From assembly GCA_024697505.1 (NCBI GenBank), contig JAILFQ010000012.1, positions 1 to 5,035 on the forward strand: DNA of 5,035 bases, written 5' to 3'. The number at the start of each line of letters is the position of its first letter. The first letter of the stretch is position 1. The stretch comes from Lachnospiraceae bacterium (lineage in GTDB: Bacteria > Bacillota > Clostridia > Lachnospirales > Lachnospiraceae). Both the position numbers and the translations under genes were made by a program. The notes under the pieces were generated by a model, which made no database searches, had not been told where the DNA came from, and worked only from the letters and a program-made list of their open reading frames with translations. This document shows, piece after piece, positions 1-4,712 of the stretch.

Positions 1-57
1 TAAAAAGCAGCATAAAAAGTATAATGAAAAGATATGTTGATATATTACCGAGATTTC

Positions 58-142
58 TTGTTATCTCTTGTTGTGTTACTTATAACGTGTAAAATGTAGA
101 TTGTAAAAGGATTTTGACATAGAAAATCCATTAATGTAAAAG
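58..142 (+). promoter_or_regulatory. Candidate promoters for the XRE regulator gene
   Basis: Two sigma-A-like candidates are visible. The first is TTGTTA (58-63), a 17-base spacer and TATAAC (81-86). The second is a perfect -35 TTGACA (114-119), a 17-base spacer and a weak TAAAAG (137-142). Either would give a leader of roughly 55-110 bases before the GTG start at 205. The region is AT-rich and also holds four TGTAAA-type repeats, so regulator binding here, including autoregulation, is plausible but only inferred. Which candidate is used cannot be decided by eye. Confidence 0.4.
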
Positions 143-164
143 CTTTTTGATAGACATTGTAAAC
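88..164 (+). repeat. Four same-orientation TGTAAA motifs upstream of the XRE gene
   Basis: TGTAAAA occurs at 88-94, 102-108 and 135-141, and TGTAAAC at 158-164, all in the same orientation, with start-to-start spacings of 14, 33 and 23 bases. They surround the candidate -35/-10 elements, the usual position of operators for an autoregulated XRE protein. The spacing is irregular and the motif is A/T-rich, so chance recurrence is a real alternative. Confidence 0.25.
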
Positions 165-193
165 AGATTTGGAGATAATTCCTGTAGCAAAAA

Positions 194-197
194 GGAG
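194..197 (+). promoter_or_regulatory. Ribosome binding site that fixes the XRE start at GTG 205
   Basis: AAAGGAGA with its GGAG core at 194-197 sits seven bases before GTG at 205. The in-frame TTG at 169 has no comparable site and would add 12 residues before the point where this protein type normally begins (MDIGSKIK...). Confidence 0.8.
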
Positions 198-204
198 ACG
201 ACAG

Positions 205-840
205 GTGGATATAGGAAGCAAGATCAAAAAATCACGTATGGAAGCAAATCTTACCCAGGAGCAGGCGGCTGAAGCCTTAGGGATCAGCAGGCAGACCATT
301 TCCAACTGGGAAAATGAAAAATCCTACCCCGACATCATTAGTGTGCTTAAGATGAGCGACCTATATTCCGTCAGTCTGGATTACCTGTTGAAAGGAGAAC
401 AGACTATGAGTGATTACAGGGATTATCTTGAGGAAAGTACAAATGTGGTTAAGAGCAAAACCAAATTATCCAAAACGGTGTTAATATCGTCCTATCTTGT
501 AATATGGGCGGTGGCAATACTTGTGTTTTGGGTTTTTATTTCAGGGAGCGATGCCATGGGCTATTCCCTTATGTTTTTGTGGGGGATCCTGCCAATAACC
601 ACCTTTGTTATTTCGCTGTTGATAGGGAAAAATGATCATTGGGGAAAATACAAATGGTTTGCGGCGTTAGTATTCGGGTTTATGTATATGTTAAGCGAAT
701 ATCTTACATTCAGCGTGGCAAACAATGTATCTTCGGACAAGGTTAATGTTCCAAGATTATCTTTGTTGATAGTGGGAATACTAATTTCTTTGGCAGGCCT
801 TGGAATAGGCTGCTTGATAAACAAAAAGAAGTGCCTATGA
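205..840 (+). CDS. Membrane-anchored XRE-family (Cro/C1-type HTH) transcriptional regulator
   Basis: Predicted DNA-binding regulator of 211 residues from a GTG start chosen by its ribosome binding site. Residues 4-60 form a Cro/C1-type helix-turn-helix: LTQEQAAEALGIS followed by the recognition helix SRQTISNWEN (about 28-37), then the typical YPDIISVLKMSDLYSVSLDYLL. A linker (about 61-90, with EESTNVVKSKTKLSK) leads to about four hydrophobic membrane segments near 91-112, 120-140, 149-170 and 184-205, ending in the basic tail NKKKCL. The HTH and linker are very typical of clostridial proteins that join an XRE domain to a small membrane domain; these are thought to sense envelope or membrane signals, but ligand and targets are unknown here. 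It stands alone, convergent with the FucI-like gene. Upstream repeats suggest possible autoregulation. The class is certain; the regulon is unknown. Confidence 0.9.
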   Translation: MDIGSKIKKSRMEANLTQEQAAEALGISRQTISNWENEKSYPDIISVLKMSDLYSVSLDYLLKGEQTMSDYRDYLEESTNVVKSKTKLSKTVLISSYLVIWAVAILVFWVFISGSDAMGYSLMFLWGILPITTFVISLLIGKNDHWGKYKWFAALVFGFMYMLSEYLTFSVANNVSSDKVNVPRLSLLIVGILISLAGLGIGCLINKKKCL

Positions 841-856
841 TCGTGATGAAAATGAT

Positions 857-893
857 GGTGCCGGTAATGATTGTACCGGAAACAGCCGGCACC
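857..893. terminator. Inverted repeat between convergent genes, probable two-way terminator
   Basis: GGTGCCGG (857-864) pairs perfectly with CCGGCACC (886-893) across a 21-base loop, in the 66-base gap between the stops of the XRE gene (840) and the FucI-like gene (907). On the plus strand AAGGATTTTT follows the stem, giving a short T-run. On the minus strand only ATCATTTTC follows, so termination in that direction looks weaker. A nested alternative hairpin, CCGGTA (861-866) with TACCGG (874-879), is mutually exclusive with the outer stem. Position and symmetry support a terminator; the long loop and imperfect T-runs lower confidence. Confidence 0.6.
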
Positions 894-906
894 AAGGATT
901 TTTGGC

Positions 907-2085
907 TTACAGCATTTCTTTCATCAGACTTCTTATTTCTTTTGCGTAATGGCCGTAAAATACAATATGGTGGTTTCCGCAAGGGTGTTTTAAAAGCTCT
1001 GTTACGTCCTCTTCAAATTTAATGAGGATCTGAGTGCGGCAAAGGTCCGGTTCTTCAAGGTTTCTTACAATGCGGCCGTTGCTTACAAAGAAGCGTTTAA
1101 GGTCTGCGCTGAGGCGGAAGACGGTAACGTCTTCTTCGGAAAGGTAGCCTTTAATTGCAATTCCTGTGCCGGATTCGAAGTGAGTATCCAGTTTAAACTC
1201 CCTGCTCATGGAAAGCGGGAGAGTACAGTGGGCAAGCACTGCGGTATTGGCATCCGGGTCTATTACGGAAGGGTTAGCCTGAAATGATGGTTCGCCCGTA
1301 AGAAGGCGGACAATATGCATGGAAATGAGTGCGGCAATGTCTCCCTCACAGGTGGAGGTTATGCCTTCATCATTTAAGAGGGCGAGTCCTGCGCAGCCGG
1401 TTGTTTCAAGCGGCCTTAAAAGGTCGAAGCATCTAACGGTAAAACCGGAAAGTTTTCTGCTTTCCGCAATCTTTTTAAAAGCATTGTATGTACGCAATGC
1501 TTTTATTTTTTCTTCACTGCTGAAAACACCCGGAAGCTTGTCTTTATCTACTATAACAGATTTGTTAAATTCTGTTTTAACTTCTTCCAAAGATATGTTT
1601 TCAAAGGTTATTCCAAGCTTTTCTTTAACAAGTTCAAATTGTGGAACAGAAGAAATAAGCCAGTCCGAAGGATGTCCAAGGACGCCGAATCTGCTTTCTT
1701 TAAGCCCATTTATTACTTTGCTTTGCACAAGAAGTTCTTTTATACGGCTTACTATGTATTCGGAACTTCCGTGTAAAATCTCTCCCTGCAGGCCCTGTGA
1801 GTTAATGTAGGTCATTATCTCAAGGGAGGCCGCAAGAGAATTGTTAAAGCCGTTGGTAAGGAGGTAGTAAGGCGGTTTTAATAGGTCCTTGTTCTGTAAA
1901 AAGGTGTTTTCGCTGCCGCCGGTCTGTACAAATATAAGCTTCAGATCGCAGTCGTAGTCTGAAAGGTCGGACAGAACAAGCTCTTCTTTAAGCAAGCTCC
2001 CAAGGCCTTTAATAAAATTATCGGATTTTCTTTTGAGGTCATCATTATAAGTAAGACCGGATCTTAAACAAGTATATTTAACCAT
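907..2085 (-). CDS. FucI/AraA-superfamily sugar isomerase-like protein (short form)
   Basis: A 392-residue cytoplasmic protein resembling the C-terminal part of L-fucose isomerase-like proteins (COG2407-type), which interconvert aldoses and ketoses with a divalent metal. Recognisable parts are RCFDLLRPLETTGCAGLALLNDEGI (split: 218-242), CEGDIAALISMHIVRLLTGEP (split: 246-266), DPDANTAVLAHCTLPLS (276-292), THFESGTGIAIKG (301-313) and GNHHIVFYGHY (370-380). E247 and one of H372/H373 fit metal ligands of the family. The position expected for the Asp ligand, about 24 residues after E247, is N271 in FQANPS. From memory, characterised FucI (about 590 aa) and AraA (about 500 aa) are much longer. The ATG at 2085 is chosen because AGGAGG lies seven bases upstream; a TTG six codons earlier would begin on top of that site. 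It lies 125 bases downstream of the GH43 gene on the same strand, so isomerisation of a sugar released by that enzyme is plausible. The reaction is not established. Confidence 0.75.
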   Translation of the reverse strand: MVKYTCLRSGLTYNDDLKRKSDNFIKGLGSLLKEELVLSDLSDYDCDLKLIFVQTGGSENTFLQNKDLLKPPYYLLTNGFNNSLAASLEIMTYINSQGLQGEILHGSSEYIVSRIKELLVQSKVINGLKESRFGVLGHPSDWLISSVPQFELVKEKLGITFENISLEEVKTEFNKSVIVDKDKLPGVFSSEEKIKALRTYNAFKKIAESRKLSGFTVRCFDLLRPLETTGCAGLALLNDEGITSTCEGDIAALISMHIVRLLTGEPSFQANPSVIDPDANTAVLAHCTLPLSMSREFKLDTHFESGTGIAIKGYLSEEDVTVFRLSADLKRFFVSNGRIVRNLEEPDLCRTQILIKFEEDVTELLKHPCGNHHIVFYGHYAKEIRSLMKEML

Positions 2086-2092
2086 AGAGGTT

Positions 2093-2098
2093 CCTCCT
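2093..2098 (-). promoter_or_regulatory. Ribosome binding site of the FucI-like gene
   Basis: The minus strand reads AGGAGG seven bases before ATG 2085 (ATAGGAGGAACCTCTATGG). It is a near-perfect Shine-Dalgarno sequence and rules out the upstream in-frame TTG as the main start. Confidence 0.85.
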
Positions 2099-2105
2099 AT
2101 CAAAA

Positions 2106-2243
2106 TTACAGCTTTTCGCCGTAATCAAGTACCATAATAAAGTTTCATAAATTTCCCATTATATTTACGGCTTTGCACCGTAGTTAAGTATTATAACCCG
2201 GGGCCGTATATTAACGGTTATACGACTCTGCGTCGTAATCAAA
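2106..2243. repeat. Three copies of a small hairpin repeat between and inside the GH43/FucI-like genes
   Basis: Three related units start at 2106, 2165 and 2220, spaced 59 and 55 bases apart. Units 1 and 2 align without gaps over 33 bases with 25 identities. Unit 3 aligns over about 24 bases with 16-17 identities to the others. The shared core on the plus strand is TTACGGCTTTGC, then RCCGTAATCAAG, with tips forming a stem. Unit 2 pairs TACGG with CCGTA, and unit 3 pairs TACGAC with GTCGTA, so a G-C pair is replaced by A-T. Unit 1 pairs TTAC with GTAA plus GC/GC with one mismatch. Unit 3 lies inside the GH43 gene and encodes its residues 309-316. In the mRNA the other two form intercistronic hairpins. 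No long T-run follows them, so they do not look like strong terminators. Confidence 0.65.
2205..2224. other. Small inverted repeat spanning the GH43 stop codon
   Basis: CGTATA (2205-2210) and TATACG (2219-2224) are perfect inverted copies around an 8-base loop that contains the GH43 stop codon (2211-2213). This stem shares bases with the hairpin of repeat unit 3 (2221-2237), so the two structures could not form together. No function can be assigned; stabilising the mRNA end or a chance AT-rich palindrome are both possible. Confidence 0.35.
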
Positions 2244-3167
2244 GTTCTTTATTTTCTCGTATTCTTCTTCGGAAATAGCAAGTATTGTGCCATGTTTAAA
2301 GCCGTATGGGTAGGAAAAATCCGCGTCGGCTCTTTTAAATACGGCTGTGGAAATATCATTTGAACGGAAAGGCACGTAGCCCTGGCCTTTTCCTTTTACG
2401 CCAAAGAAGTCCAGGAAAAGATTGTAGCCGCCGTCTTCCAGTCTGCAGGCAGTCGGAGCTTCGTAGGAGCCGCTGCCGCCGGTAAGGCCCTTCATTTCTT
2501 CGTCAAATTCGTATCTGCGGGTGAATGGACCGGTAATGCAGTCGGATTCCAGCATTATTACGCCGCAAGGATTTTTATCGCTCTTTACCCAAAGGTAGAA
2601 CTTGCCCTTTTCCTCAACCATACAGGAATCTATTACGTCGGCATCTTCCTTTTCGTAGAGAACCTTAGGCTCTGTAAAGTGCTCAAAATCTCTGGTTTTT
2701 GTGTAGTGTATGCACATCTTCATGTCTTTATCCACTAAAGGAGAAGACCAGTGAAGAATAATTTCTCCTGTTTTTTTATCCTGTATAACATCAGGTGCCC
2801 AACAGCAGCCGCTTCCCGGCTTTCTCACAGGAAGAGCCTTTTCTTTTGACCAGTGGAGAAGGTCTTCGGATTCCCACATCATTAAGCAGTTACTACCGTT
2901 TCTTACAACGTTTCCCCAGTTATCTTTGTAAACCTCACGCATCATGTAAGAAAGGCTTAAATCTGTGGCAATTATGTAGAACTTGCCGTTTTCTGCCCTT
3001 GCAATTGTGGCGTCTCTAACGCCTTTTTCGTTAAGCATGGCCCAAAGCACAGGCTGGCCGCCGTTTATGGCCTCCCAGTGAAAGCCGTCTTTGCTTATGG
3101 CAAAATATATCTGTTCGCCGTCAGGCGTCCTTTTTTCCTTAAAATGTACAAATAAATAGTGCTGCAT
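2211..3167 (-). CDS. Glycoside hydrolase family 43-type enzyme (arabinosidase/xylosidase-like)
   Basis: A 318-residue single-domain protein with no signal peptide, so probably cytoplasmic. It carries the five-bladed propeller signature of GH43-type enzymes, which cleave alpha-L-arabinofuranosyl or beta-D-xylosyl linkages with inversion. The first blade is YLFVHF with EQIYFAISKDGFHWE (18-32). RDATIARAENGKFYIIATD (51-69) would carry the general base D52. CWAPDVI (122-128) gives D126 as the pKa-modulating Asp, GSYEAPT (232-238) gives E236 as the general acid, and KHGTIL (291-296) gives H292, the usual propeller-centre His. Length fits a family member without extra modules. ATG 3167 has AAAGGAG six bases upstream and a strong promoter at 3198-3226. 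It is the first gene of a likely operon with the FucI-like gene. The last residues (309-316, FDYDAESY) are encoded by a hairpin repeat. Family is well supported; substrate is not determined. Confidence 0.85.
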   Translation of the reverse strand: MQHYLFVHFKEKRTPDGEQIYFAISKDGFHWEAINGGQPVLWAMLNEKGVRDATIARAENGKFYIIATDLSLSYMMREVYKDNWGNVVRNGSNCLMMWESEDLLHWSKEKALPVRKPGSGCCWAPDVIQDKKTGEIILHWSSPLVDKDMKMCIHYTKTRDFEHFTEPKVLYEKEDADVIDSCMVEEKGKFYLWVKSDKNPCGVIMLESDCITGPFTRRYEFDEEMKGLTGGSGSYEAPTACRLEDGGYNLFLDFFGVKGKGQGYVPFRSNDISTAVFKRADADFSYPYGFKHGTILAISEEEYEKIKNFDYDAESYNR

Positions 3168-3197
3168 GTAATTCTCCTTTGCTTGTAATATAGTTAG

Positions 3198-3226
3198 ATT
3201 ATAGTCTCAGGAAAAGGAGTTTTCAA
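3198..3226 (-). promoter_or_regulatory. Strong sigma-A promoter for the GH43 and FucI-like genes
   Basis: On the minus strand TTGAAA (plus 3221-3226) is followed after exactly 17 bases by a perfect TATAAT (plus 3198-3203). Transcription would start near 3191, giving a leader of about 24 bases that includes the AAAGGAG site. It is the best promoter match in the window. Two TATAGT copies (3189-3194 and 3200-3205), 11 bases apart, overlap the -10 and start point and might be an operator, but this is weak. Confidence 0.75.
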
Positions 3227-3267
3227 TATGGTCTAATTTGAAGACTTAATCTGTCGATATAAAATAT

Positions 3268-3273
3268 AGGAGG
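3268..3273 (+). promoter_or_regulatory. Ribosome binding site of the 197-residue unknown gene
   Basis: AGGAGG at 3268-3273, continued by GAG, is placed five bases before ATG 3279. The TATAAA/TAAAAT sequence just before it (3258-3265) resembles a -10 box, but a transcript started from it would begin within the ribosome binding site. The real promoter is therefore probably further upstream in the 111-base divergent region, and I could not identify it. Confidence 0.75.
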
Positions 3274-3278
3274 GAGCT

Positions 3279-3872
3279 ATGTTGGAGGGAGATTATTTTA
3301 GCAAAAACAGTAATGTTAAATCAGGAAATAACAATATAGAAATTCTTTCTGCGGTTCGGGAAACCTGTAAGAAAGCCATGGACAAAGTAAACGGGATAGT
3401 GGATTTAAGCGAAGAAGAAAAAAACGCTTTGGAAGAGAAAACTCTTGCCAAGTTGAAGTCCGGAAAGAAACTTTCCGTTAAAGAACTTAACTATTTAAGG
3501 GTTAACAATCCTATTCTTTACATGAAAGCGGTAAGAATACAAAAAAATGCGGAAGCGGTTGAAGCAAGGCTTAAAAACGCAAGAAGCAAAGAGGAGGCCG
3601 CAAGGATCATTTCCGATGCCATGTCTATGATCTCCGAAAAAGACCCGGACAGGGATTATCTTATTGCATCCGTTAACAGGATCTCGAAAGATTTTTATGC
3701 TTCAAAGCAATATAAGTCGCTGCCTGCAACAGATAATGATGCAAAGAAAAGAAAGATTACGGACAGGGAGCTCTTTAAGAATGATGAAGACGAAGAAGAT
3801 TATTACCTAAAAAAATGGACTCCGTTGAACGAAGTCCTTGAAAGCCTGCCATCATTTGAGACAAGAGGGTGA
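3279..3872 (+). CDS. Conserved-looking helical protein of unknown function
   Basis: A 197-residue soluble protein with no signal peptide, membrane segment or catalytic motif that I recognise. It is strongly charged and predicted mostly helical. A polar N-terminus (1-19) is followed by DLSEEEKNALEEKTLAKLK (42-60), then KKLSVKELNYLRVNNPILYM (63-82), a likely coiled or helical stretch near 83-120 (MKAVRIQKNAEAVEARLKNA, then RSKEEAARI), DPDRDYLIASVNRISKDFY (122-140), a basic patch KKRK (156-159) and an acidic run NDEDEED (168-174). The pattern, a lysine-rich helix bundle with KELxYLxxxNPxLYxKA, matches my memory of Lachnospiraceae hypothetical proteins, but no function is known to me. It is transcribed away from the GH43 gene and its stop abuts that of the YczE-like gene. 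Codon use and ribosome binding site look normal, so it is a real gene. An adaptor or scaffolding role is only a guess. Confidence 0.85.
   Translation: MLEGDYFSKNSNVKSGNNNIEILSAVRETCKKAMDKVNGIVDLSEEEKNALEEKTLAKLKSGKKLSVKELNYLRVNNPILYMKAVRIQKNAEAVEARLKNARSKEEAARIISDAMSMISEKDPDRDYLIASVNRISKDFYASKQYKSLPATDNDAKKRKITDRELFKNDEDEEDYYLKKWTPLNEVLESLPSFETRG
3809..3837 (-). terminator. Intrinsic terminator of the YczE-like gene, embedded antisense in the neighbouring gene
   Basis: Read on the minus strand, GGACTTCG (plus 3830-3837), loop TTCAA, CGGAGTCC (plus 3817-3824) forms an 8-bp stem with one U-G wobble. One A and then seven T follow (plus 3809-3815). The stem begins 35 bases after the YczE-like stop codon. 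On the plus strand the wobble becomes a C/A mismatch and no T-run follows, so the asymmetry favours minus-strand function. The same bases encode residues around KKWTPLNEV (178-186) of the unknown protein. Confidence 0.8.
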
Positions 3873-3875
3873 TCA
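3870..3875. other. Abutting tail-to-tail stop codons (TGATCA)
   Basis: The plus-strand TGA (3870-3872) of the unknown gene and the minus-strand TGA (3873-3875) of the YczE-like gene touch, making the palindrome TGATCA with zero intergenic bases. The transcripts of both genes must overlap at their 3' ends unless each ends exactly here. Confidence 0.9.
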
Positions 3876-4589
3876 TGCATGCTTTCTTCTGCCGTCGTGC
3901 CCCTGCTTAAAAGGTGCAAGAAGAACGGCAATGGAATCCAAAAGATTTGCATGTTTAATACTTGTGGCGTCAAATTTAAAGGTTCTGAAGGCAAGTTCCA
4001 TGATAGGTCCCTGGAAAAGGGCACAAATGATGGTCCCAATACCCACAGGTCCTCCGAGGAAGTAGCCGATTAAAGTAACAGTGCCAAGAAGGGCAATGCT
4101 TATTGCACCGATAGGAACTTTTTTAAGGCGTCTTTTAAGCCCTACAAGAAGAGTGTCTCTCGGGCCGCAGCCAAGGGAGGCTTTCATGTATAAAAGCTGG
4201 GTGTAACCTATAATAAAAAGCCCTAAAATTAGCATTATAATACCTTCAAAAGTGCTTGCACCGGAAGGTATAAGATCTATACAATTAAATAAATCGACAG
4301 ATTTTCCCACAACTATGGAATCTATAAACATTGCAAGGCCTATAGGCTCTTTCATGGAAATGTCTATGACAAGAATTACCAGGGAAACAATAATGGAGGC
4401 TGTTCCGTAAAGAATTCCGAAGGTGTTTGAAAGCCCAAGGTTAAAAACATCCCAAGGCGCCGCACCTATGCCTGCCTTCATTGTAAGATAAACGCCAAAG
4501 CCGTTCAAAAAAAGCGCAAAAGCCGCCAAAAGGCAGTTTAAGCAAACCCCACTTGCGGTGGTGTTTGTAACAGTAATATTTCTACGCAT
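3873..4589 (-). CDS. YczE/YyaS/YitT-family integral membrane protein
   Basis: A 238-residue polytopic inner-membrane protein of the YczE/YyaS/YitT group (COG2364-like), a family with no firmly established transport substrate. About five or more hydrophobic segments occur: roughly 15-37, 58-76, 84-96, 114-135 and 160-200. Two family-type loops, MKAGIGAAPWDVF (37-49) and MKASLGCGPRDTL (135-147), mark an internal duplication with a period near 98-99 residues; the following stretches GTASIIVSLV (62-71) and GAISIALLGT (161-170) continue the repeat. The C-terminus is basic (HDGRRKHA). ATG 4589 is chosen because GAGGG lies seven bases upstream. The GTG at 4634 would lie at the predicted transcription start and lacks a leader. 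Its own promoter lies at 4641-4669 and an antisense-embedded terminator at 3809-3837. It is divergent from an amino-acid permease, which hints at but does not prove a related transport role. Confidence 0.85.
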   Translation of the reverse strand: MRRNITVTNTTASGVCLNCLLAAFALFLNGFGVYLTMKAGIGAAPWDVFNLGLSNTFGILYGTASIIVSLVILVIDISMKEPIGLAMFIDSIVVGKSVDLFNCIDLIPSGASTFEGIIMLILGLFIIGYTQLLYMKASLGCGPRDTLLVGLKRRLKKVPIGAISIALLGTVTLIGYFLGGPVGIGTIICALFQGPIMELAFRTFKFDATSIKHANLLDSIAVLLAPFKQGHDGRRKHA

Positions 4590-4596
4590 ATATAGT

Positions 4597-4601
4597 CCCT
4601 C
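4597..4601 (-). promoter_or_regulatory. Ribosome binding site that fixes the YczE-like start at 4589
   Basis: The minus strand carries GAGGG (within AGAGGGACTATATATG) seven bases before ATG 4589. The alternative GTG at 4634 has no good site and lies where transcription is predicted to begin. Confidence 0.75.
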
Positions 4602-4614
4602 TTCTAATAATAAC

Positions 4615-4631
4615 CGCGTATTTTTCACGCG
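4615..4631 (-). other. Hairpin at the 5' end of the YczE-like mRNA
   Basis: CGCGT (4615-4619) and ACGCG (4627-4631) form a perfect 5-bp GC-rich stem with a 7-base loop. With transcription starting near 4634 this would be the first structure of the transcript, ahead of the ribosome binding site at 4597-4601. Such 5' hairpins can protect mRNA; no riboswitch fold is evident. Confidence 0.45.
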
Positions 4632-4640
4632 CACCGGAGG

Positions 4641-4669
4641 ATTATAGCACTTTCACAAACTAAAGTAAA
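4641..4669 (-). promoter_or_regulatory. Extended -10 promoter of the YczE-like gene
   Basis: On the minus strand a TTTACT -35 (plus 4664-4669), 17-base spacer and TATAAT -10 (plus 4641-4646) are present, with an extended TG (TGCTATAAT). Transcription would start near 4634. TGAAAGTGCTATAA (plus 4642-4655) overlaps the -10 and matches the catabolite-response consensus TGWAARCGYTWNCW at 12 of 14 positions by hand alignment. Confidence 0.7.
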
Positions 4670-4701
4670 TATAGAAAAAATAAAAATTTGGGGTACATTT
4701 C

Positions 4702-4707
4702 GGGAGG
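4702..4707 (+). promoter_or_regulatory. Ribosome binding site of the amino-acid permease gene
   Basis: GGGAGG at 4702-4707 precedes ATG 4713 by five bases and supports the start of a gene that runs off the window. No clear plus-strand promoter could be picked in the AT-rich 4640-4700 stretch. Confidence 0.75.
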
Positions 4708-4712
4708 TTCGT

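Noticed and set aside
1319..1810. 163-codon plus-strand open frame
   Set aside because: It lies wholly antisense within the FucI-like gene, has no ribosome binding site or recognisable domain, and reads as a shadow.
2190..2195. TATAAT on the minus strand between GH43 and the FucI-like gene as an internal promoter
   Set aside because: No acceptable -35 lies 16-18 bases upstream (ACCGTT or CCGTTA), and it falls at the edge of a hairpin repeat; weak internal transcription is not excluded.
2106..2243. CRISPR array or tandem-repeat array
   Set aside because: Units are degenerate (about 70-80% identical), only three in number, palindromic and partly coding, with no cas genes nearby.
3231..3245. 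GTCT/AGAC inverted repeat upstream of the GH43 promoter as an operator
   Set aside because: Only four bases pair across a 7-base gap in AT-rich DNA, which is expected by chance.
3258..3265. TATAAA/TAAAAT as the -10 box of the unknown gene
   Set aside because: A start about 7 bases downstream would fall inside the AGGAGG site and remove the leader, so it is probably AT-rich chance sequence.
4093..4122. GCAAT/ATTGC stem followed by six T as a plus-strand terminator for the unknown gene
   Set aside because: The stem is only 5 bp, the T-run begins about 11 bases later, and it lies more than 200 bases beyond the stop inside the YczE-like gene.
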